From Lentinula raphanica (Eukaryota; Basidiomycota; Agaricomycetes; Agaricales; Omphalotaceae): a stretch of 64,000 nucleotides of DNA. Below, piece by piece: positions 21,981 through 33,184 of the stretch. The notes below the pieces were generated by a model that was not told where the DNA came from, made no database searches, and was given only the letters and a program-made list of their open reading frames with translations. The stretch spans positions 496,001 through 560,000 of the forward strand of contig JANVFP010000026.1 in NCBI GenBank assembly GCA_027919835.1, in the 5' to 3' direction. Position 1 is the stretch's first letter. Each line of letters opens with the position of its first letter. Both the position numbers and the translations under genes were made by a program.

Positions 21981-24307
21981 GAAGAAACGGAGCTGGAGGC
22001 TGACTAAGCTACTTTTTCTTGTCATCCAAGATGTCAACTCGCAACTACGGCACACCGAAAAGCCAAAAAGCTTTGCCTCTTTCTGTGAAAACAAATTTTC
22101 GGTATTTTCGGTGCTTGTGTACAACTTTTGCATCTGCCTTTTGTTCAGACCGATACCAGAGGGGCTTACATATGTTATCCCTTCTAGGACTCATGGAGTC
22201 GTATTGCCATTCGGGGAGCCTGAATTCTCTTGCCGTGACAACTGTCAATCCAGCTAATTGGGCATCCTCCATCATGATTCATCGGGCAGACGTTGTGGAC
22301 CAGAACAACACCAGCATTCGCTCTCGAAAATCCTCTTCTTCAACAAACTGCATTTCGCGCTATGAACTCCGTCGGTTTTGAATGTACCCACCTTCAACAA
22401 ATGTCCTTTCGAACATCCTGCAACAATCATGGCCGTTGACTCGAACCCAACAAAAGGAACGAATAGTGCTCTACATACCACGTTAGACCAAGTCGGATGA
22501 TTCTAGCCTTACTAGGACCTCCGATTTTCGGGACACCCCATGAGTGTGAAGTAACGATGAACACGGTTTCCCATCCAAATTGCCTTTTTCGATCGTGCCA
22601 CCTTCTCACAGGATGCAAACTGGGTCTCCCAACAACAGGATCCATGTGTATAGGTGACTGACCATTGCTTCTGATAACAGAATCTCTATACTTACCTCGT
22701 TCATTAACACAATCTCTACGGCACTATGACGACCTTTTCGGACAATTTAAGCTGGGGTACTCCCACTGCGCTCATGAAGAAGTTTGACCAGGTCAATGTG
22801 ATGTACAAGTGATGTAAGCCAGTCTTTGTTTCGATCACACAAACGAGAACGAGGGACCAGAAGACCAGAAGTTGGAAACAGTGAACACGAACATCAATTT
22901 CTTCTCAACCTGTACAGAATTAGCATGGTTCAAGAACCAAGATTGATATTCCAAGAAGCATCTCGACAACTTCGTGCCTTCTCCGAGGACATCATATTCA
23001 GAAAGTCTGAAACCACGACATAGTAATTTCAAGAAAGTTGTATGTAAGCTGCAGCGCACAAGCCCAGCAAGGATAAGTCCGACCAACTTATTTATGCACT
23101 GGAATCAAACGACACTGCCATAATCACATTAAAACTCACCCAGCCTTTCCAACGAGAATAACACAACACTGATTCCTGACATTGGCTAGCATGTCAATGT
23201 GGTAATGTGGTAAGTTATTGCACCTCTGAAAAGACTCATTGATAGAGGTTCATAGACAGTAGACGCCATTTATTCTTTCAATATATCATATATATCAATA
23301 CTCAATCCTTGTCAAGTCCTGATGAACAACAGCGAATCCTGCAAGACGCCTCCAAGAATTGAGGATTCCTGATCAACTGGCCACAGGCTACAGCTAGAGG
23401 CCCTTACTGTCTAGACACCGATAAACTTCTAGGATGATGGCACAAGCAGTGGAATCTGAGCGCGCGCGCGCGTTCAACGCCATGTCATGAGATGGTTCAT
23501 GACATGTAGCATGGCCGGACTCTTGAAGGATCGAGACAAGAAACTTCATGCCATGCTCTTCAGGCATGCATCTGATGATATTGAAACGCACTTGAATGTC
23601 CCTCGCCTCCGAGGTCCACAAGCCGGCATGTACACCGGACGACGACGACGATGATAACCTTCAATCTGAAGAGACTCGGAGAGGTGAGGCTTAAGTTGGT
23701 GAGGAGTACTTATTTGACTTAGGGGCACCTCAGAGGCTCAAACGGTGAATGATCGCACCTCATTGCTCAAATATGACGCTACCGGGTAGTTCGCATCTAC
23801 AGCCACGATCAGAAGTTGTTGGTGGATCATGATCTTGCTTTCAGCACAACTTTGCCTTCAACCTTGTGGGATCTCCGAATTGGCGCTTTACCATTGATGG
23901 ACGTTGAGCGACCGCCGACAGCACGAGTTCGATTATGCTGGGCAGGATAATCATACAGCAGAATCAACTTCGGTTCGAGGTTCTCCCGTGCAGTCAACAG
24001 TCAACAGTCAACGCACATTTGGTTTATCATGATTATGATGAATCAGAATCATTGGGTCTATCGAACACTTATCCTCCACTACGGTTCCAGCGCGTCCGCC
24101 GTATCATATCATATCAGACTGTAGGAATCCCAACAGATCATTCCAAACTTCCATGGGCCTCCTCATAGTCTTGATTTCTATGTATGATATGATTCTCTGT
24201 TACAATTCTCTTTAAGAGTATGGATGTACACTGCGGATGTCAATGAACGAGGTCAACGAGTGTAACGGGGAACTTATTCAAATTTCAGACCCCCAGGAAT
24301 ACTTTCT
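21981..24307. other. long intergenic region, no gene supported
   Basis: Several short frames occur (for example 22019-22381 on plus and 23394-23621 on minus), but none shows a domain, splice-linked continuity or family resemblance. Small repeats are present: an alternating CG run at about 23459-23471, a CGACGACGACGATG run near 23640, and three tandem CAGTCAA units at 23991-24012. It may hold remnants of older insertions, but no terminal repeats were found. Confidence 0.4.
23991..24012 (+). repeat. tandem 7-bp repeat CAGTCAA x3
   Basis: Three head-to-tail copies of CAGTCAA are visible directly. This is a microsatellite-like repeat between genes; no function is implied. Confidence 0.8.
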
Positions 24308-26053
24308 TCAAAGTGCCACAGCTTTTGCTCCTTCATCATCATCATACTGGTCCTTAGCATCCTCCGTATCCTCACTCTCATCATACCGCAAGCCTATTTC
24401 GATGCTGGTATGGCGAGGGTTCCCCGTATGCGTAGTATGCTCGCCAACCACTTCGGTATGAGTGTACGTTTCCATCTGGACACGCACACCGGATTCAATA
24501 TCATGATGATTGCATCCGGACGTAGCATGTAACATCGACACCGCTGGTATTCTGGTTTTCCAGGGTATTTGGGCTGCAGCTACGGAGTTACTGAGAGAGT
24601 GTGAGTGTGAGTGAGAAAGAAAGAAAAATCAGAAAGATTAGGAAGATAATGATGAACGATCTGATTTGAACTAAACTCACAACATCTCTGGACCTCCAGC
24701 TGTGAACGTCGACAACCTCCTAACTACTCGACAAGCGACAATCTGCATGGAATATCAGTGAGTCATATGTGAATGAATGATGTGTGTGGTCAGATAGAGA
24801 GAAAACAAGAGGACGAACTGTGCTGCAGATAGCCGCCGGAACGTTGAATATCACCGTCATGATGGAATTCAAATTGAGAAGCATGAAGACAGTTGCGAGC
24901 AGATTCGAGAGAAAGCTAAGTGATCGGTTGATTCAATGCAATTATTTTGGAGAAGAGAAAAGAGAGAACGGACGCGATGAAGAAATACACCAAGCCATCA
25001 CCGAAAAGTAGCCTCCCAAGGCGGCTTTCGCCCATGCTGCTGAGACTTCCTTTGCGTGGATATAGTTTATGTGCGTTCAGTAGGAAAACGAAAAGGTCGA
25101 GGACCATGGTGTAGATGAGGGTCGCAGCGAGGACGGTGTTGTTGGTGAAAACTATGACACACTGGTGAGATTGATCATTCCAGACCGCTCGGAGTAGAAC
25201 ACCAGCTAAGATTGTCGTTATAATCAGTGGTGCCCTTTCACGAATGCAAGGATTTGAATTTGAGGGCCCACCTTGCAGTATTAGCGACCAATGACCCAGG
25301 ATGGCAATAGCGAGTATGACGGCAAGTAGTCTGGAGTTTCCGTAAACAGCCAAACTGTTTGGCCGATCAGATGTAAGTACGATTTTTCCTTCCCAATGCC
25401 ATACCACAGATGGAAGTGACATACGTGCGCAAACTTAGGTTAATACTCGCGAGGCCGACAGAGGCATTTCCAGCCAGTTGGTTGAAGACATAGATTGCTT
25501 GGCAGTTGAGTTTCCTTTGAGTATTGGAGTGAGTCTCATGGTGCTGGGTGGAACAAACAAAAGGGTACTTATTATAGACTTACGTTGTGGTATCGAAGGA
25601 GATAAGTCTGATGAAATAGCGAAGGAAAGATTCCGTGATTAATGGGATAGGATTGAGCCCACGTCCTATGACCCGAGGGTTCGATTAAGTACTCACATTC
25701 CAATGAGTGCGAAAAAGAGGAGATATCTATTTGCGAAATAGAACGCCTAGAAAATCACACAGTGGGGGTCAGAATAAAAGTCACATTGGATAACCTATGT
25801 AGGAAAATGGCCTTACGATGGGCCACCGGAATGGTCTTTTCCCAGTGATCAGTTCCCAATCGAAATCGATAGTGAGGAACCACTCCCAGCTGAAGATGAT
25901 CATTAAGGTGATGCAGTGAATTTGAACTACACATGATGTCCAAATCTCGGTTGACAACTTGACTTACACGTAGACCCCCATGAGAACATGGGTGAGCTTG
26001 AGCAGAGCTTCGGCATCTAGCTGTACCTCACCCTGTGAAGACCAATCTGGCAT
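24308..26053 (-). CDS. multipass (about 7-TM) membrane protein, paralogue 2
   Basis: Second copy of the family and the most divergent of the three. ATG is at 26051-26053 (MPDWSSQGEVQLD), and TGA at 24308-24310 follows EGAKAVAL. Shared blocks are WEWFLTIDFDWELITGKRPF (25900-25830), ILGHWSLILQ, TVLAATLIYTMVLDLFVFLL and RLLFGDGLVYFFIA, with a shared VACRVVRRL-type segment near 24700. The tail is acidic and Asp-rich and lacks the HPPYE end of paralogue 1. It carries the family segment VQMETYTHTEV. About eight introns are used. It lies 2.7 kb from paralogue 1 in the same orientation, consistent with an older tandem duplication. No stop or frameshift was noticed within the exons traced. Confidence 0.75.
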
Positions 26054-26748
26054 GGTATATAGTGATCGAGTTTGGATAAGTGACTCTCCACGAAACCACT
26101 GAGCAGATGATTCCCTCCAGAGAAAATTGAAGGTCCGAGGTGTCCAAGAGAGAATGGGTCATCTTATATGAAGGGATATAAGAGATATATAGAGGCCTCG
26201 GAACACGCACAATGCTACCTCGAGCCCGAAGAAAAGAGATCTGAAAAGAGGGAAAGATCGAATTCATTCGAGGAGCTCTGATGGCTATATGGAGTTTGGA
26301 TGTGCGCGTAGAGATCGGGATGTGGATAAGTTGAATGGTGCATGGATGTCGTATATTAGATGGAGTACCAAAACCCGTACATCACGTATACGCTCAATCG
26401 TCGCTACAATATTAACTTCAGGTTGACATTATTTATGATGCATTCGAAGAAATCGCAGACCGTCGACCCAGGTCAACTCTTACCAATGCCTTCGCCAATT
26501 TCGAGACTTAGAACGGGAGTAGGCAGAGCCATCCATCCTTGCGCTTTGGCTGCGCAGTAGTTGATAAGTTGACGCGTATACGTTATTTCAGATAAAAGAT
26601 GTCGATGAGTTATCAGAGTGAACTGTGATGGTGAAGAAGGAAAGGTGGCAGCCTGCAGGTCAAAGCTATCAAAGGCTGCTGGCAGCCTCCCGGCCGGAAG
26701 TTACGTAACCTGAATCCGGCAGCATCCGGAATCCTTGAACTCTGTTAC
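26054..26748. other. divergent intergenic region, paralogue 2 / SEC20
   Basis: A head-to-head spacer between the minus-strand membrane gene and plus-strand SEC20. It contains ATATAAGAGATATATAG around 26176-26192, a possible TATA element for the minus-strand gene about 130 bp upstream of its start. No coding exon is supported. Confidence 0.4.
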
Positions 26749-28081
26749 ATGCCTCCACTACCCTCAAGCTTTGCGCCTGAAGCCACAAACCTCATCGACT
26801 CCATTCGCCGAAGAGAAGCAGACATATCCAATGTGCAACTTCCTCGCCTCAGAGCATGTCCAGGACCTTTATCTCTTCACCAAAAACTGTCCATAGAACT
26901 GCGTGAAGACATCGACGTGTTCTCTCGTCATATCGAGGTGAGGTATAGCCCTACCCACAACATCACCCTGAATTTGTCGTGTTGAATTCTCATCACAAGG
27001 ACCTAGATGCGCTGGTAGATGATCAGAGGGGACAGAAAAATCGCAGAGAATTGAAGGCTTTGGTGGAAGAGTTCAGGCAGACCCTTGGAAAGTGAGTGCA
27101 TTATGCAACGGGACGAATCTTCCATTGTGGATGCTGACCTGTTCCCGGAATAGACTGCGGAAGGACTATAGAGCAGCATTGCTCTTTTCCAAACGAACAA
27201 TCGATACGTCAAGCGCTTCGAATAGAGCCGAACTTTTGACTTCGACGGTTGTCAGAGACGCCAGAGATGTCAATGAAAAGGCCACGTTTGTATCTTACAC
27301 GACCCAGTGTTCTTCCTGTAACTGAGTGCTCTTAGTGAGGACGCAGTCATGCAAGCCAACAACAACGTCACTGAAGCTCTGCAGCGCACTCTCAATCTCA
27401 TGCAAGGCGAACTCGAGCGATCTGTATTGACCACTCAGATGCTCGGTGTGTTTCACTGCACCTGTGGCTTTCTGGTTCTAAACTACCTCCCTAGATTCAT
27501 CCATGTCCACCCTCCGCGCCACTTCATCCACACACGATCTCCTGACCGGCGCCATGGACGCTTCTCAACAACTCATCACAGCGCTTCAGAAATCTGACCG
27601 GATGGACCGACTATTGATTTTCTTCGGCCTCCTGTGTTTCTTCCTCAGTGTCAGCATCGTCCTCAAGGAACGACTCATCGATCGTAGTGTACGGTTAGCC
27701 TTTTGGTGGACCAGATTCCTTCCTTCGGGTTCTATGAAAGACTTACCCGACTTCACTCAATCCGTGGCGTCGATTTCAGGAGACGCGCTTATGACAGCCT
27801 CCAGTGTCTTCGCTAGTGCGACTGCATCTAGCATATCCCTTGCTTCTACAGCGACATCTAGTATTGTGTCATCCGCTTCATCATCAATCTACGGATCTGA
27901 CGCCTCTATCCAACCATCACTGTCGACCTTACTTGAATCGACAATTCCCGACTCGACCCAAGATCTAGATATGCCTACTGCATCAGAATCTCCTACCTCG
28001 TCGTCGATTGCTGATGTTGACTCGGAGCCATCGCAACTTGAAGCATCTTCGGCCACACCGAATACTCGCGATGAGTTGTAG
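26749..28081 (+). CDS. SEC20: SNARE protein Sec20 (BNIP1 homologue)
   Basis: An ER-resident Qb-type SNARE used in retrograde Golgi-to-ER fusion, forming a complex with Ufe1, Use1 and Sec22 in yeast. ATG is at 26749. Exons run 26749-26937, from 27000, then about 27154, 27338 and 27497-28081, all joining in frame. The N-terminal half is helical (LRKDYRAALLFSKRTID). The Sec20 domain contains LNLMQGELERSVLTTQML, STLRATSSTHDLL, QQLITALQKSDRMDRLL and then a transmembrane helix IFFGLLCFFLSVSIVL followed by KERLIDR. The C-terminal about 120 residues after the helix are Ser/Thr-rich and would be lumenal; fungal Sec20 often has such a tail, sometimes with HDEL, which I do not see here (it ends TRDEL). 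The terminal RDEL resembles an ER-retrieval signal. Confidence 0.9.
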
Positions 28082-28498
28082 ACTTTTCTCTGGATACGCG
28101 TTGGGTGTATGAAAGCAGATAGCTTTTAAAGCATGATTATACTAAATGAGGTTGTGTCGTTTGAAATAATTTACGATCTTCTGGTGTAGAATTTTCCTGA
28201 GGGAGCATGCTGGTACGAGTAAAGCTCCGGCAATGCAATGGTTTCAACATAGTGGATCAACGACGCTTTCTTGAAGCTAATAAGTTATCGTAGGAGTCAT
28301 GTATCAGCTAAGGAAAATCTTTCCTGCATATAAAATTTGTATCTCTATTAAGTGATTTTCTGACTATGACGGAGTTATCAATCCATCTTGGTTATTTACC
28401 GTCCGACTCACCGTTTCTCAAGGTCAGTTCAAATGATTTGGATCATTTATTCCGTCCTCGATGACTACTTTCAATCGGGAGGATGCTTGGATTCAGAG
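28082..28498. other. convergent intergenic region, no gene seen
   Basis: An AT-rich spacer between the SEC20 stop and the paralogue 3 stop, which converge. No terminator motif (not expected in fungi), repeat or coding exon is supported. Confidence 0.4.
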
Positions 28499-31400
28499 TT
28501 ATGAATGAATCTCTTGTGCTTCCAAATCATATTTCTCTGCAGGAGGACTTGAACTGTGGTTGAGAATCTTGCCCATTGTATCGTAGAGAGGATTTATGTG
28601 AGTTGGACCACTTGAGGGCGACTCGAAAGTGTCCATCTGTAGGAAGAAAGGATGTGAGCGTTAATAGTGTTTGCCAGTTTTTCATAAGAAAACTCCTGTA
28701 CGTGAACTCCTTCCAACTTGAGGGTCGGATTCGACCTCGGCGGTCGAACGCTTGCGCTGGTGTTTGTACACTGGCAAAATGCCAACGTTGACACTTTAGT
28801 AGATCTGAGATGACTTTATGAAGAAAAGAAATAAAATATATAATGAACTACGTACCCGAACATCTCTGAACCAGACGGGTCGAACAGAGCAAGCCTCCTG
28901 ACTGCTCTACATGCCGCAATCTAAAAGATATTTATATTCTGAGTGGTTAGAGAGCTATATGGCGGAGGGAGTTACTTACTGTCGATCCAATAGCCAAAGG
29001 AACATTAGCGATGATGGACATGACTGGATTCAAATCCAACGACATAAATATCTACGAGATCACCATCAGGAAACTGGTCCCCAGAAAATTTTCAGAAAAT
29101 TTTCAAAAGTTTGTCAAAATATTGTTAAATTCCCGAAAATTAATGAATATTATGTGATTTCAAACATTATCTGAAGTTACCTGATATTGCCCGGTCCCCC
29201 TTTCAAATTCAGGGATATTCAGGGATATTAATCATTATTATCTCATATTTTGTGATAGATTGGTGAATATTTATATCAAATTATTCAAAATTTTCATAAA
29301 TTTTCAAAACTTTTCAGAAGTTTTCAACCATTATAGGGAATGATATCCATTGAAATCACAGTAGATACAATATACAGAAATATCAACGTAGTATTTAGAG
29401 TACTGCTAAGTATACAGGTCCACAGTGATACAACCAACAGCCACAGCCAGCAGTCAAGTGCAGCGTGTACAGAAGAAGTGTAGTGAATGGAGGGAACAAG
29501 GCAAGAGTAGGACTATATCTAGTTTCTGGATGTGAGGAAGCTGAAAATTTTCAGTTAATGACTGACTTGAGTTGTGAGAAGAGTAACATACCAGGTGACA
29601 GGAACTATGAGACAGCATCGGTTGGGAAGGTGAAGAGAGGGTGGTTATGACTGAGCTGAGACTCGAGAGGTTTAGAGATAGGACAAATGACAATTTATAG
29701 TAACTAAGAAAATTATCAGACCAAGCCCGCTGTCGAAGCAATTCATAGACTCACCAGCTGAATGCCCGGAAGCCATTGCAGCGCAGATTCTGATTTTTCT
29801 CATCTTGAGTCTTTGATTATTGGTACTAGGATCAGAAACAAATGTATGTGATGGATATTGAAGAGCGACGTAGTCACATACCAGCTCGAAAAAATTGTTG
29901 GTGGGAACTTGGAGGAGCAAAAAGAAAGACAAGTCTCAAAAGGAGAAGCTGAGTAGGAGTATGCAGTGTCCTAGAGCTGCACCAACAAAGAGTCTGAGAA
30001 AGATGAGAAAAGAGAAGACTTAGACAAATTGTGTTGCATGTGGATGATGAAGAACAAGTTGAAGCACGAGAAGAGGTTGAAGCGCGCAAAAATTTGAACC
30101 TGTACAGCTGTCGTGAGAAAGTTGAAATTTATTACCACGCTATTGACTTTCCGTTCTGGTGTGTGACCGTGTCATTCATCATAAGTATTCTTCATTGCTG
30201 CCCACAGCCTACATTTGTTGTGGAAAACTCTGTGATCATTAATTGTGCCTGCTACTCATCTTCCTCATGCACTGGATACTTGTTCTAAGGTTTCTCCAGG
30301 ACATATGTTACAGTAATACTATGTACTTAGATCACAGAGAGTATTCATGAAAATACCCATTAATACTTGAGAACTTTACATTGAAGAGATTTCATGCCTC
30401 GAAATTCCTGAAAATTATCAGAAACTTCTCGTTATTATCCGGGAGTCCTATCCACATTACAAAATCTCATGATGTTTTCTTGAATTTGCGGCGTTATCAA
30501 TTATTCCTTGTAATTCTATGAAATTCCGTAATATTTTCCCAGGACCGTTTTCCCGATGACCTCAAATCGTAGTCGAAACCGGACACAAGAAGATCAAACC
30601 TACTGTCACGAGCAAGTTGAACACGAACACGATAATGAAGTATATCAATCCATCACCAAAGATAAGAACGACGAGCTTTGAGCGGCTCATTCGGACTTCC
30701 GAGCTGCAAATGAGGTCAGCCTCCAATCGAGGATCATCCTTCAAATCATATACACCTTGAGGCACGAATGACGAGCTTCCAAGCGGTCAGGCTGAGTACC
30801 ACGAAATCAAAGCACATAGTATACGCAGATCCCGCGAGAATTAGGCGGCTGTCGGTTTCAACTATGACACAACCTTGGTCAGCCTCATAGGTGGATTTGA
30901 CCAGTATACCTGAAGGCGAAAACCGGTTAGTAATTCCTTTTGCGCGAAAATGGACATATGCGCCGCACCGTGAAGAAGGATGGACCATTGAGCGAGTATC
31001 AAGAGAATCAACGGAACCACGATATACCGTCTCTGAGCCCAAACGGCTATGCTAGAAGGCAAGGGTTGAATCCTGGAATCTTCATTCTTTCAACTTACGT
31101 CCGCAGAGAGAGGTTGATTGACGCGAGGCCAATGGAAGCGGCACCGATGAACTGCAATTATATATGTAAAAGCAGAGCTACAACAGGCATATACAAACAC
31201 ACCAGGTTGAATGTGTAGAGTGCTTGACAATTTATTTCACTAGCGGGGGGTCAACCACGGAAAGGCAAACACTATTCTCAAAGGGAGGCTTACGTTGTTA
31301 TATTGAGGGCGATTGCTCTAGGCGAAGTTGAAGTTGAAACTTAAGATTCACTATCGACAATGTCTTTTATGACCACTTACACTCCAATCAAGGCGGCAAG

Positions 31401-31767
31401 CAAGCAGTAACGGTTTAGGAAGTAGAAAGCCTAGGATAGCCATCACTCAGCATGCTTCTATCAGCAGTCCATTAGAGGTCAACATACCAGAGGCCAACGG
31501 AATTGTCTTTTCCCCCGAATATAATCCCAATCAAAGTCGAGCGATGTGAACCATTCCCAACTGATGATGAAGAGATGCGTCAATCAGATACGAGTGGCAG
31601 CAAAGGCAGAGAGATCGCGAATACATATACAGTCCAAGGAGTACGTGATTAAGTTTCGACGAAACAACTAGAATGAAGGATTGTCACTCCACGAACATGA
31701 AGTAAGGCCATTGACTGAACTTACTTCCATCCTTGGCGATCTCAGTGGCCGAATTCCAATCAGGCAT
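28499..31767 (-). CDS. multipass (about 7-TM) membrane protein, paralogue 3, interrupted by an intronic insertion
   Basis: Closest copy to paralogue 1. ATG is at 31765-31767 (MPDWNSATEIAKDG). Shared blocks include FVVLSLTAWKLVI (about 30750), SKLVVLIFGDGLIYFIIVF (about 30660), IFMSLDLNPVMSIIANVP (about 29000-29050) and the RAVRRLA-type segment. The intron before IFMSLDLN spans about 1.56 kb because an element of about 1.5 kb (29056-30563) sits in it; the donor GTAGGT near 30609 and an acceptor ending CTCGTAG at 29053 remain. At the 3' end a tandem TCAT duplication relative to paralogue 1 shifts frame, so the protein stops at EAQEIHS (TAA 28499-28501) and loses the KHPPYE tail. Expression may be reduced by the long intron. 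Otherwise the frame seems open. Confidence 0.7.
29056..30563. mobile_element. non-autonomous DNA-transposon-like insertion with imperfect terminal inverted repeats
   Basis: The sequence is present in paralogue 3 and absent from the matching 64-nt intron of paralogue 1. The left end reads GAGATCACCATCAGGAAACTGGTCC and the reverse complement of the right end GAGGTCATCGGGAAAACGGTCC, so ends match as inverted repeats (GAG-TCA..TC-GGAAA..GGTCC) with a few mismatches and a small gap. The interior is AT-rich, with repeated AAAATTTTC-type words near both ends, and encodes no recognisable transposase; frames at 29874-30089 and 30031-30288 look like chance. The left end abuts the 3' splice site. No clean target-site duplication was found, so family and exact borders are uncertain. 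Confidence 0.65.
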
Positions 31768-33184
31768 GTTGTTTGATCAGACCGCGAACTACTTTACAAA
31801 CTGTATGCAAAGGGGGGAAAAGAGGTGTCGGCGGCGAGGAGTGTATGAGGATAGAAAGGGAAGGGGAAGGAGTGAAGGTTGAAGGACGTCGGATGGAGGA
31901 AGTTATAGAGGGGGAAAAAATTTACAGCCCCAATAACTACTTCGTTTTGATTTCATCCTGAGAAGATTCACGAAACGTGTATGTGCTTTCGGTGTTCCGA
32001 AAACTTTACAGCAAAGTTGTTGGTGCATCAGCTTGGCTACTATAGTACAGGCAAAAAGGAAAGAAGATGCACGGCTTTGAAGCCGATTCTGCCTATCTTT
32101 CAGCCATCACAACGCAATAGTTTTTCATTTTTTGAACAATGAAGACACATACTAGCAAATAGGATGATATCGCCAAACATCTGTGCCAGAGATTGGTGAA
32201 GAAGAAGAAACAAAAGTCGGGGGCCCAGTTGGAGGCTCAAACGCTGAGCACTGAAGCCTCTCGAAGCGCTGAAGCCTACAAGTTTTTGTTGAGTCAATGC
32301 GAAGGGATGGCAACTCAGCCAGCAAACCTTCTATTGATAGCAACAATCATACTTCTTGGAGAATATAGGGAGATCATGACGAGTCGAAGGACTCCTCCAA
32401 GGCTGTTTGATCACCCACTAGTCCCCCAACGAGAAATTTTCGCCGGAAGTTGACGAAGCTGGAAGTTGATGCATTGATGCTCAGTTCCGAGGACTAGCGC
32501 TCATCTGGCGCTTAATCTCTGTTATCATATCTGATATCAATCGCAACGGCGCCCTACTACGCCTGATCGTCGACCGAATATGTATCAGTTTGCGAATCTT
32601 TCAGTCTTGCAAAATAGGTTGGTTCTATTGGGATGTTTTGGCCGGGAATATTGATTTTGGAGGTTCATCTCTGTTCCATATGGGATCAATCACCTTCATG
32701 CTGGAAACAGCAGTCAGTGCGCCGTGGCGGCTTTGAAGATTCCTTGTGGGGCCTGGGCCATATTCCGAGTAAGATAGCTGGGTGGACAGCATATACTGGG
32801 GTTCCTACTATGTTGGTTGGTCTAACTAGTATACTCAATTGTATAACCATGAATGTGTTCGAAGGTATCAAGTTCTGATTTCTGATTCGCATAGGTTTCG
32901 CATCTCTCCTTTCAGTGCTTTCAACTAATACCTTTGTCAGCTCTCGCCTTATCATGTCAATGGAATTCAAGAACTTGCTCATGTCGAGTCTTGTTGACGC
33001 CGATTTCTGTGGTCATTCTAGGTGAGGTGCCTCTGTCTCCTCACTTCATCTCTTGTATTTCGCTTTGATCTTTAATGTTATAGCATTACACCTGGTGTTG
33101 TGAGTTACCATAATAATACACGTCAGGAATATTGTATTCGAATCCGAGTCCGAAACTTGATGAGATTACAACTCGTCGTAGGAA
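31768..33184. other. intergenic region with duplicated promoter block, otherwise no gene
   Basis: The first about 250 bp repeats the upstream block of paralogue 1 (TATAAC at 31901-31906 on minus; TCATCCTGAGAAGATTCACGA at about 31953). Beyond 32200 the frames at 32193-32453 and 32633-32878 show no domain. No terminal repeats were recognised. Confidence 0.4.

Noticed and set aside
23459..23471. Alternating CG run as a Z-DNA or regulatory site
   Set aside because: Short simple repeat in a gene-poor spacer with no other support.
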